Part shown: piece by piece, positions 1 through 7,304 of the stretch
Layout: every line of letters starts with the position of its first letter
Position numbering within the stretch: the first letter of the stretch is position 1
Source: Acinetobacter puyangensis
Lineage (GTDB): Bacteria > Pseudomonadota > Gammaproteobacteria > Pseudomonadales > Moraxellaceae
Length of the DNA: 64,000 nucleotides
Assembly (NCBI RefSeq): GCF_900096995.1
Contig: NZ_OANT01000005.1
Coordinates: forward strand, 1-64,000
Reading direction: 5' to 3'
Made by a program: the position numbers and the translations under genes
Notes under the pieces: generated by a model
What the model saw: the letters and a program-made list of their open reading frames with translations, nothing else
Told to the model about the DNA's origin: nothing
The model's database searches: none

Positions 1-367
1 TTACGGCTGGATACCTATCATTATTGGGTTGTCTTACCGTGCTCATGATAACAATGCAATATTTCTGTGATTCCTGCTTGTATATGTTCCATAGTTCTAA
101 ACTTTATCCGAAATAGTTCACTTATCCAATTCTAAAAAGAGTATGTTTTTATACTTTTTAGGTATATTAAATCATTTCATTAATTGCACCGAAAGATAGT
201 AAAGATGCTCTCATTTTGTATTTAACCAACCATCCAACTAAACAAAACTTATTATTTTTCATATAATTAATATAGATACACAGCCCATTAGATCTTTTGA
301 TTTTTTAAGTGCGTTTTAACAGTCTAAATTTATATAAATATTATCAGTCCTATCATAAAAAGAATAT
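1..367. other. AT-rich non-coding stretch at left edge
   Basis: No credible reading frame, RNA or terminator is visible here. The sequence is AT-rich and precedes the decayed transposase end that follows. It may hold more IS debris that is too eroded to read. Confidence 0.5.
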
Positions 368-640
368 TTAATTAGGTATGTTATCATTAAGCCAAATCAC
401 AGTAGCAGACAGATAAATAGTACTAAGAAAGTTTAAAGCCAATTTCTCGTATCGAATAACAATGGTCCAGTATTGCTTGAGTTTGACAAAAAAATTTTTA
501 ATTAAATTACCTAATTTGTATAGATGAGAGTCATATTCTCATTGCGGTAAGACATTCTTTTTTGCGGATATCGAAACTTTGCCATATAACAAACTCAATC
601 ACATCAATCACCTGATCTTTATTATTTATTACACACCGAA
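368..640 (-). pseudogene. IS5-family transposase remnant (C-terminal end)
   Basis: Reading the minus strand gives the end of an IS5-family DDE transposase. Visible pieces are DSHLYKLGNLIKNFF, VKLKQYW and IVIRYEKLALNFLS, followed by LSATVIWLN and a stop codon at 368-370. The stretch from 368 to about 537 is open; further upstream the frame is broken and only scraps such as DQVIDVIE can be read. No N-terminal half or inverted repeats were found, so this is an inactive relic. It lies outside the tRNA-derived repeat at 1001. Confidence 0.75.
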
Positions 641-965
641 TTTTGTGTTAATAAAAGATCGACAAAATAGCCATTTATAAAGTGTATTGATTCGTAATCC
701 TTTCAGGTTCAACAAGTAATGGTATATCAATACTTTGTTAGAAACTGACATTGATGTCTGGAATCTTGATATACACTTTTTGACCAGTTATTTTGCAAGC
801 TGTTTAAAGTTCAACCTAACAATCATAAACCTCTAATATAATTTTTGTTTCTAAGAAAACATATAGCCGAGCTTATATTAAATTCGATAATACACAAATT
901 AGAATCTCTTGCTTATTATTTTTCTGCTTACTATTAGCTTACGTTCCCTATATTCCAAATACAAG
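641..965. other. Non-coding AT-rich stretch, possible IS debris
   Basis: There is no convincing gene. The part next to the IS5 remnant is probably more of the same decayed element, but the reading frame is lost. Confidence 0.4.
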
Positions 966-966
966 A

Positions 967-989
967 AAGCCCCAACATTATTGGGGCTA
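967..989 (-). terminator. Rho-independent terminator-like hairpin beside the tRNA-Ser fragment
   Basis: AGCCCCAA and TTGGGGCT form an 8-bp stem. On the minus strand the hairpin is followed by TTTCTTG. It lies directly downstream (minus-strand sense) of the tRNA-Ser 3'-end fragment at 1001-1017, just as the hairpin at 13930-13950 lies downstream of the intact tRNA. It is probably the displaced original terminator of the tRNA gene. Confidence 0.65.
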
Positions 990-1000
990 AATACTTGTTT

Positions 1001-1017
1001 TATTTGGCGGAAGCGGT
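1001..1017 (-). repeat. att-like direct repeat: displaced tRNA-Ser 3' end
   Basis: TATTTGGCGGAAGCGGT is identical to 13958-13974, where it forms the acceptor arm and CCA end of tRNA-Ser(UGA). Both copies have the same orientation, and each is followed on the minus strand by a terminator hairpin. This is the layout left by site-specific integration into a tRNA 3' end. The intervening segment (about 13 kb) would be the island. No integrase gene is seen, so the island is probably fixed. Confidence 0.65.
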
Positions 1018-1149
1018 TTTAGTCACATTAAAAATGTAATACACTGAAAAAAAATAATAAATAAAACATACGTTCAGTTTTTTACTACTATTTTTACTTC
1101 TTAAAAAATCCACCAAATCGTTTGCTCAATCCTTGTTCATTCTAAACTA

Positions 1150-1237
1150 AATTACTATGAATAACCTGATAATGCTGCACTCTGCGACAAATTTGAAGCA
1201 CAGCTGAAAATTTGTCCGAGAGCAGCATATGTTAGGT
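1150..1237 (-). repeat. attC-like imperfect hairpin downstream of the 542-aa gene
   Basis: The two arms pair imperfectly with unpaired bases. Arm one carries TGCTGC and GACAAATTT; arm two carries AAATTTGTC and GCAGCA. The ends are AAC and GTT. On the minus strand the outer box nearest the gene is ACCTAAC, which fits the RYYYAAC consensus of integron attC sites. The far box is GTTATTC, which matches GTTRRRY only in part. The element sits just after the stop codon of the 1238-2866 gene, where a cassette attC would lie. It could instead be an ordinary long hairpin. Confidence 0.4.
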
Positions 1238-2866
1238 TTATATTTCAACTCTAGCCTCCAACTCGCCAAAGTCCGCCCCTTTAATATCTTCATTAATGCA
1301 CGCTATATTTGAACCATAATAAAGGTTGGGAAGTGGCCATCGAATCTGTTTTCCAATGGCATCAATGCAGCAACGAATAATTAATTGAGGAAGAAGATCC
1401 CGAAGGACGTCTCCATACATATCCACCATCGGCAAGTAGTCATACATACTTCGACATCGATCAAAGGTAAATGCATCCAAATGCATTTGTCTTACCTTAG
1501 CCTTATAAGTCCATCTCCGCTGATTATTTATATTAGAGTGGTAAGGTGCACCTAGTTGGTTCAAACTTAACTCCAGCCATAAGTGCGCCATGGGAATGTC
1601 ACAGAACAAGCCACCACGAGCATCTGGAATCGCCAAATTAACTCGCCTAATTTCCTTTTTAATATTATCTGACAGTAACCCATCATAGCCTGAGAGAGTT
1701 TCTGCTAATGACTCCCTAAATTTAGCAGCATCAAGAACTGACGCTCCATCTTTGGGCTTAGAAAACTCATTAAACCAGTACTGCCCTAAAGCTCCTCCCA
1801 TCGATTGCAGTGAGTCTATGAAGTTCCAGAACGGGAAGCTGTCTGGATTAAAAATGCGATCCCCACTGATTATATTGTCATCATTTGACTCTGAATCAGG
1901 TATAAACTCAGACAATAAGGATGAAACATCGCCCATTCGGTCAAACGCTTCTTTGTGGGTTGCTTGATCGGAGCTAAACAATTGCTTTCGCAGCGAGGAA
2001 TTTCTTAAAAATCTTAGAGTGGGACTAATAAAATTTGAGTAGTAAAGTGGGTAACTTGTAGCGAATGCAGAGTAAACTCCACGCATGTTTTTGGAAACCA
2101 TTTGTGATAATTGTTTTGGCTCATATCCATGCGCCGATGCTGGTTCGCTGAACCAAGAAACAAGCTTATTATCCTCTTGGTGTGGTAACTCTCCGTAAAC
2201 AGAGCATTCAACCATTGGTTGAAAATAATAGTAGGCCGACAAAAAGTCACAATTATCTTGTGTAGCGTCAGGCTCGCATGAGTTTACTACCAATACGCTT
2301 AAATCTGAAAGTGCTTGCTCATCAAAAGTAGCATGGAGAACTGACAGTGTTCTGAGGTTCTTTGCAACCAGTGATCCTGTGAAATCAAGATAAATGATGT
2401 CAAACGTGAGATGATTTGTTTTAAAGAAATCCCCTAAAGAACCAGGAAATATCTTTAAATAAGGAAAATTTTCTCGTGCTTTCTCCAAAGCCTTGCTATA
2501 AGTATCTTTGTCTGCCTCAAAAGCCCAAACGTTTTCAATTCGAACTCCGAGAGAAAGGAGGATACGGAGATCATTTTCGGGCTCGGGTCCAGAAAAATAC
2601 GCTACTCGGAGATCCTTGGGAGATTTCTGACCATAGCAAGATTCAGAATACTCTGCCCAATTGTCAAAATATTCTGCAATACGATGGCGTTCTTTTGATA
2701 CATCAAGAACATGAGACAGCACATCATCCCATGCATAGTTCCAAAGTGTCTCTAAATATTCAGAATTGAGTACTCGAGAGGACTTTCTATCTACAGTCAC
2801 TGCTGATATTGCGTGGTGCCACAATTCCTCGCGCGACTTCTCTTTACTATCTTGTGTATAAGACAT
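1238..2866 (-). CDS. Methyltransferase-fold protein of unknown function (542 aa)
   Basis: I do not recognise a named family. Residues of about 85-165 read like a class I SAM-dependent methyltransferase core: a beta strand and loop (VAYFSGPEPENDL), an acidic second strand end (VWAFEADKDTY), and FDIIYLDFTGSL in the place of motif IV. The usual DPPY/NPPY is absent, so a target base cannot be inferred. The remaining 370 residues look alpha-helical and carry no signal peptide or membrane segment. It starts at ATG and lies 52 bp downstream of the PD-(D/E)XK nuclease gene on the same strand, so the two may be co-transcribed. It is flanked by near-identical 15-bp repeats (1226-1240 and 2883-2897) and by attC-like sequence. 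A defence or modification role is plausible but is inference. Confidence 0.55.
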   Translation of the reverse strand: MSYTQDSKEKSREELWHHAISAVTVDRKSSRVLNSEYLETLWNYAWDDVLSHVLDVSKERHRIAEYFDNWAEYSESCYGQKSPKDLRVAYFSGPEPENDLRILLSLGVRIENVWAFEADKDTYSKALEKARENFPYLKIFPGSLGDFFKTNHLTFDIIYLDFTGSLVAKNLRTLSVLHATFDEQALSDLSVLVVNSCEPDATQDNCDFLSAYYYFQPMVECSVYGELPHQEDNKLVSWFSEPASAHGYEPKQLSQMVSKNMRGVYSAFATSYPLYYSNFISPTLRFLRNSSLRKQLFSSDQATHKEAFDRMGDVSSLLSEFIPDSESNDDNIISGDRIFNPDSFPFWNFIDSLQSMGGALGQYWFNEFSKPKDGASVLDAAKFRESLAETLSGYDGLLSDNIKKEIRRVNLAIPDARGGLFCDIPMAHLWLELSLNQLGAPYHSNINNQRRWTYKAKVRQMHLDAFTFDRCRSMYDYLPMVDMYGDVLRDLLPQLIIRCCIDAIGKQIRWPLPNLYYGSNIACINEDIKGADFGELEARVEI

Positions 2867-2882
2867 CTTTTTAGGTTAACTC

Positions 2883-2912
2883 CATATGCTAGGTTTATTC
2901 GGTGAGCCTAAC
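2883..2912 (-). repeat. Cassette-boundary-like repeat and GTTAGGC core
   Basis: CATATGCTAGGTTTA at 2883-2897 matches CATATGTTAGGTTTA at 1226-1240 in 14 of 15 positions, so the 542-aa gene is bracketed by direct repeats. On the minus strand GTTAGGC (2912-2906) fits the GTTRRRY core at which integron cassettes begin. It lies six bases after the stop codon of the upstream nuclease gene. Confidence 0.4.
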
Positions 2913-2918
2913 TATCCA

Positions 2919-3959
2919 TTAAGCATCACTGTCACCTTGCTCATCATCAATCAACTCAAATTTTTTTAGTTCATTGGATACTAAAGTTTGTAACTTATCT
3001 TTAGGTAATAAGAGTTGATACTCAGCCACTCCAATAGGCTTACCTACATCCTGCAACGCAATTTCCACATCTAAATGATCTTTATCAGCACAAAGAATTA
3101 TGCCAATAGACTGATTTTCATTTTCATCTTTTTCTAACCTATCAAGCAATGATAGATATAGGTTCATTTTACCAACGTATTCCGCCTTAAAACTTCCTAT
3201 CTTTAATTCAATCGCAACGAGACTCCTCAAACCACGATGAAAAAACAGCATATCTACAAAATATTCTTTACCGTTATATTCCAGTCGGTACTGATTACCA
3301 ATAAAGGTAAATCCCTTACCAAGTTCTAGTATGAAATATTTTATTTTTTCAATCAAACGTCTTTCTAGTTCCAGCTCTTTAATGGGTTCAGTAATTCCTA
3401 AAAATCCAAGATTATATTGGTCTTGGAATATCTCATTGGCATAGTCTGCATGAGTTGCAGGAAGTGTGGTTTTAAAATTGTTCGATTTTAATTGGGTCTG
3501 TGTTTGACTGTACATGTCCATTTTGATGGCATTCAACAATAAATCTCTTGACCAATTTTTTTCAACAGTTTGTTGCATATACCAATGGCGAATTTCTTTA
3601 TCTTTGATTTTTTCCATCAATAAAATATTATGTCCCCACGGCAATTTCGCCACAGGCTGTGGCAAAATTTCATCTTCTTGATATTCTTTATAAAAAGCTA
3701 ACATCCTACTCAGATTTCGTTCTGAAAAACCTTTTAGGCTCGTAAATTCATGTCGTAAATCTGCCGCTAGTCGTGGGATGACCTTTGCCGACCAACCTTC
3801 CTGTTGCTGGCGTTCAGCTATCATTTTTCCTGTTTGCCAATAAAGCAATATCATTTCAGCATTTACAGAAAGTACTGTTCGTAACCGTGTTTGTTGTATC
3901 GTATTTCTTATCTCATCTAACAATGACTGATATGTTTCAATTGCGATTTCATTACTCAT
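2919..3959 (-). CDS. PD-(D/E)XK nuclease family protein (DUF1016/YhcG-like)
   Basis: This 346-aa cytoplasmic protein has the DUF1016 N-terminal helical region (residues of about 10-160: TRLRTVLSVNAEMILLYWQ, then LKGFSERNLSRMLAFY). A C-terminal PD-(D/E)XK fold follows, with EYFVDMLFFH near residue 232 supplying the Asp and LVAIELKIGSF near 249 supplying E-x-K. The length fits the YhcG/DUF1016 family (about 340-380 aa). Members are often found in genomic islands and next to restriction-modification genes. The gene is followed after 52 bp by the methyltransferase-fold gene. The substrate is unknown; DNA is the usual assumption for the fold. Confidence 0.85.
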   Translation of the reverse strand: MSNEIAIETYQSLLDEIRNTIQQTRLRTVLSVNAEMILLYWQTGKMIAERQQQEGWSAKVIPRLAADLRHEFTSLKGFSERNLSRMLAFYKEYQEDEILPQPVAKLPWGHNILLMEKIKDKEIRHWYMQQTVEKNWSRDLLLNAIKMDMYSQTQTQLKSNNFKTTLPATHADYANEIFQDQYNLGFLGITEPIKELELERRLIEKIKYFILELGKGFTFIGNQYRLEYNGKEYFVDMLFFHRGLRSLVAIELKIGSFKAEYVGKMNLYLSLLDRLEKDENENQSIGIILCADKDHLDVEIALQDVGKPIGVAEYQLLLPKDKLQTLVSNELKKFELIDDEQGDSDA

Positions 3960-4072
3960 AAAAGTACCTAAGCATCTATCTTTGTGAATTTGGCATAACA
4001 GCTTATTTCATTGCATTATCCATGATGACACAAAAGCATAGCACACGTTGAGCCAAAGGATTTTACTACCGC

Positions 4073-5464
4073 TTAATTTACAACCAAAGCATCATTTTCA
4101 AAAACAGCCTGCAAAACTTGATACAAATATTCCACTGCAATCACATTGATAGAATCAATAGATTGTTTTGGTTGATTGACTTTAGGTACAACTACAGTTT
4201 TAAATCCGTTTTTTTGTGCTTCTTTTATACGTTCCTGTGCATTGGGTACAGAATGAATCTCACCAGACAAGCCGACTTCACCAAACACAGCCATATCATG
4301 AGGCAAGGGTTGATTTTTCAGGCTTGATACACAAGCCAATAGAACTGCCAAATCTGACGCTGTTTCTGTAATCCTCAAACCTCCGACAATATTGACATAG
4401 ACGTCATGTTTAAGAATATCTACTTTAGCTTGCTCTTTCATAATGGTTAGTAATAACGACAGGCGATTATGCTCTAGACCTAAAATAAGCTGTCTAGGTA
4501 CATTTTGTGTTTTGCTCACCAAAGCCTGCACTTCAACTAAAAAGGGGCGTACACCATTTCTGCTAACCATGACAACAGATCCAGCAACTGCCTCACCATA
4601 GCGATCCAGAAAAATCATTGCTGGTTTTATGACTTCTTTTAACCCCTGATCTGTCATATCAAAAACACTTAATTCATTGAATACGCCAAAACGATTTTTG
4701 ACTGCTCTTATCATTCGATACTGTGAATCACTTTGACCTTCAAAATACAATACACAATCCACCATATGCTCTAATACTTTTGGTCCAGCTAATGCACCTT
4801 CTTTAGTAACATGACAAACTACAATTAAAGAAATATCTGAATGCTTTGCTAATTTAGTCAGAATGGAGGCAGACTCCTTAATTTGAGTTACACTTCCAGA
4901 AGCAGAGTCAACAGATTCTGTATAAAGTGTTTGAATAGAATCTAGAATCACAACGGCAGATTTGTATTCCATAAGCGTTTCACAAATACGCTCTACATTC
5001 GTTTCTGCCATAACATCTAGCCTGTCCAATGGCAGCCCCAATCGTTTGGCTCGCATGGCAACTTGGGATAGTGACTCCTCGCCAGTGATATATAAAACCG
5101 ATTGATTTTCTGCAATATGAGTCGCTGTTTGTAAAAGCAATGTTGATTTGCCAATGCCAGGATCGCCACCAATTAAAACTACTGATCCAGTGACCAAACC
5201 ACCACCCAATACACGATCAAATTCTCCTATACCTGTTGAACACCGAATTTCCTGACTAAGCTGAACGGCATTTAATTTCGTAATATGATGTTGTTTTCCT
5301 GCATAGCCAGAATGACTTAAACCTGCCGTCGCCCGATGCTGAGTCTTTCTTTCAACTACTGTTTTGCTGTAAGAATTATAGGCTCCGCATTGAACACATA
5401 GTCCTATCCACTTATTCTCCTCCTTACCACATTCACAGCATACATAGACTATAGCTTTAGCCAT
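4073..5464 (-). CDS. radA: DNA repair protein RadA (Sms)
   Basis: RadA is a DnaB-like hexameric helicase that drives branch migration in RecA-dependent recombination. The 463-aa product shows the N-terminal C4 zinc finger (CCECGKEENKWIGLCVQCG), Walker A GGDPGIGKST (98-107), Walker B VVILDSIQT, the RadA-specific KNRFG motif near residue 257, and a C-terminal Lon-protease-like domain with GGLRITETASDLAVLLACVS. The length is normal (about 455-460 aa). It is normally a core gene; here it lies between the two tRNA-Ser repeats, so the island boundary or its history may be more complex than a simple insertion. Two 12-bp direct repeats lie upstream. Confidence 0.97.
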   Translation of the reverse strand: MAKAIVYVCCECGKEENKWIGLCVQCGAYNSYSKTVVERKTQHRATAGLSHSGYAGKQHHITKLNAVQLSQEIRCSTGIGEFDRVLGGGLVTGSVVLIGGDPGIGKSTLLLQTATHIAENQSVLYITGEESLSQVAMRAKRLGLPLDRLDVMAETNVERICETLMEYKSAVVILDSIQTLYTESVDSASGSVTQIKESASILTKLAKHSDISLIVVCHVTKEGALAGPKVLEHMVDCVLYFEGQSDSQYRMIRAVKNRFGVFNELSVFDMTDQGLKEVIKPAMIFLDRYGEAVAGSVVMVSRNGVRPFLVEVQALVSKTQNVPRQLILGLEHNRLSLLLTIMKEQAKVDILKHDVYVNIVGGLRITETASDLAVLLACVSSLKNQPLPHDMAVFGEVGLSGEIHSVPNAQERIKEAQKNGFKTVVVPKVNQPKQSIDSINVIAVEYLYQVLQAVFENDALVVN

Positions 5465-5537
5465 TGTAAAAACTCTATTTTTTAAATTACCTAAATCACC
5501 TTATCAAGTTGAATTTTCAATCTCAAGTAAGGCCATG

Positions 5538-5569
5538 AAATAGAGGGTATTAACTGTAAATAGAGGGTA
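5538..5569. repeat. Paired 12-bp direct repeats upstream of radA
   Basis: AAATAGAGGGTA occurs at 5538-5549 and 5558-5569, a 20-bp spacing of two helical turns. The repeats lie 75-105 bp upstream of the radA start codon and could be a tandem operator. No regulator is recognised. Confidence 0.35.
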
Positions 5570-5694
5570 AAAAATTAAATTGACTTAATCACTTAAGAAG
5601 ATAGATAGGTAAAAATAGCATTGAATTAGTTTACGATTCATTTCGATGATCAATTAAAAAATCAGACTTACACAAAATAATTTACAGACTCAAA

Positions 5695-6042
5695 TTAATC
5701 ATTTAATACCATTTCATCAAACCATACGTGCTCTTTATTTGAACCCAATAAAAATCGATAACCATAAGGTAATGCCATATAAATAGCTAAATCTGGTCTT
5801 TTTTCTATAATATGTGAAAAATGTATATTTTTAAGAGAATCAATATTTCCATTAAAACTATCATCTGTTAACCACCAACCACTCATATGTTCTGGTGATT
5901 TATACCTCACGCCTTTTACTGGCTTCGCACCTTCTAATACTCCATCAGAGACAACAACTAATTGTTCTAAAGTGATAGGAGAAAATTCTTCTTCATAATG
6001 TTTACAACATTCTTTCTGAACTTTCAAAATATCTTTCATCAT
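5695..6042 (-). CDS. Immunity protein, Imm33-like
   Basis: This 115-aa acidic cytoplasmic protein resembles the Imm33 (DUF2185-related) immunity family in its core: VKGVRYKSPEHMSGWWLT, then NIDSLKNIHFSHI and ALPYGYRFLLG. It starts at ATG, overlapping the stop codon of the preceding HNH-type Rhs toxin end by four bases (ATGA). That coupling is the usual toxin-immunity arrangement and supports its job as the cognate immunity protein. The family name is from memory of motif patterns; the immunity role is strongly supported by context. Confidence 0.7.
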   Translation of the reverse strand: MMKDILKVQKECCKHYEEEFSPITLEQLVVVSDGVLEGAKPVKGVRYKSPEHMSGWWLTDDSFNGNIDSLKNIHFSHIIEKRPDLAIYMALPYGYRFLLGSNKEHVWFDEMVLND

Positions 6043-6723
6043 TTTTTAAACTCCAATAATCTTCTTTGTTCTTGTGTAACTTGTCCAGCTTGTTTTCCAC
6101 TGCAATTTTTACAATGAGGATATAAATTTTGACTACTGCCTTTTAAATTTAACCCATTAGCTGGTTGATGATCTGGAATGAAATTACCACTTTTAGTACC
6201 AGGCTCTTTAGTACCACATGTATGGCACCCCTTATCCCTTCCAATGGTGTTAATTTTTTCTCTCTCTTCTTTCGTAAAGTTTCTTTGCGCCCCTCTAGCT
6301 GGGATAGATTTATCAGCAAATCTCCCATGAGTAAGTGTATCTGTCTTTCTAGCCAGTTTTTTAGCTTCTGCCTCCATACCTTGTTTCACACCTTGACTTA
6401 AGGCTGTCTGCTTAAATCCAATCGCAACGACATCTGCCACTTTAGCTCCTTTCGCTTGAGGAGGCTCACCATCAGCTACAGAATCTAAGGTTAAAAACCA
6501 AACCCAATACATACAATATAGGAATATTCCCATCCGGATCGACATATTTATAGGGATTGTTATTGGCATAGGCATAGCGGTTAAAACCATGTAGATTATC
6601 CTCCTGATAATCTACAGGATCCACTCCCAGAAACCGACCTATCACAGGATCATAGTAACGTGCCTGCATATATGACAAGCCACTCTCATCATCAAACGGC
6701 TTACCATGAAAGCAGAAAACTAT
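6039..6723 (-). pseudogene. Orphan Rhs core plus HNH-type toxin end, frameshifted
   Basis: The fragment starts inside the Rhs core (HGKPFDDESGLSYMQARYYD, then GRFLGVDPVDY and NPYKYVDPDGN). The frame is lost around 6490-6560 and resumes at DSVADGEPPQAKGAKVADVV. The remaining toxin domain has CHTCGTKEPGTKSGNFIPDH and LYPHCKNCSGKQAG, that is two Cys pairs around an Asp-His, typical of HNH nuclease toxins of polymorphic systems. There is no start codon, signal or repeat region, so it is an orphan rhs-CT kept as donor DNA or debris. The stop overlaps the downstream immunity gene. Confidence 0.75.
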
Positions 6724-6748
6724 CTTTATTGATTTACAATAGATATAC

Positions 6749-7240
6749 TCAGGAAACTATTGGTTTAGGTTTTAATTGCTCTACCCAGACATTAGGCACA
6801 CCGTTGAAATGATCTCTTAAACGATCTTCTACGTGTTCTGGATCCCATACTGCTGCACGCTCTAATCCTTTTACATCATCATAAGTTGCTGGAATTTCTA
6901 TACTTTCATTACCTTCTGAATAATATATAGAAATAGAATAATCAAACTGATCCTGTTTAAAGAAATAGACTCTTTTGTTCAATTCTTCACTTAATTCAAT
7001 ATTTCCAATAAAATGCCATTTCTCAGATTTAAATGCGTATTTCATTAACCAAACTTTAAATAAAATCTTATGCGATGTTATAAATTTTACATCTTGTTTT
7101 AAATCATTTACTTGCAAATCATAAAATCCTACTAAAGGTGAATCTAAAACGATGCAATAACAATATTTAGAATCACCTAAATCAATTCCAAATATATCAC
7201 CAACCTTTACTCGTCTACGTTTGCGCTTATTATCTACCAT
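6749..7240 (-). CDS. Immunity protein, Imm26-like
   Basis: The 163-aa product begins with a basic stretch and then VKVGDIFGIDLGDSKYCYC and VLDSPLVGFYDLQ, the pattern of the Imm26 family of polymorphic-toxin immunity proteins. No toxin gene is directly upstream on the same strand; instead the truncated Rhs core at 6723 lies just downstream. It appears to be an orphan immunity gene whose toxin end was lost or recombined away. It is cytoplasmic, with no membrane segment. Confidence 0.65.
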   Translation of the reverse strand: MVDNKRKRRRVKVGDIFGIDLGDSKYCYCIVLDSPLVGFYDLQVNDLKQDVKFITSHKILFKVWLMKYAFKSEKWHFIGNIELSEELNKRVYFFKQDQFDYSISIYYSEGNESIEIPATYDDVKGLERAAVWDPEHVEDRLRDHFNGVPNVWVEQLKPKPIVS

Positions 7241-7304
7241 TATTTCCTACCTTTTCATAAACTCTTGAATACGCTGTTGTTCATAATAGTCTTTTTTAGG
7301 GTTT

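Noticed and set aside
1018-1149. A gene tail ending in GGFFKK on the minus strand near 1095-1140
   Set aside because: The frame upstream is quickly closed by stops and lies in the hairpin region; not enough to call a gene.
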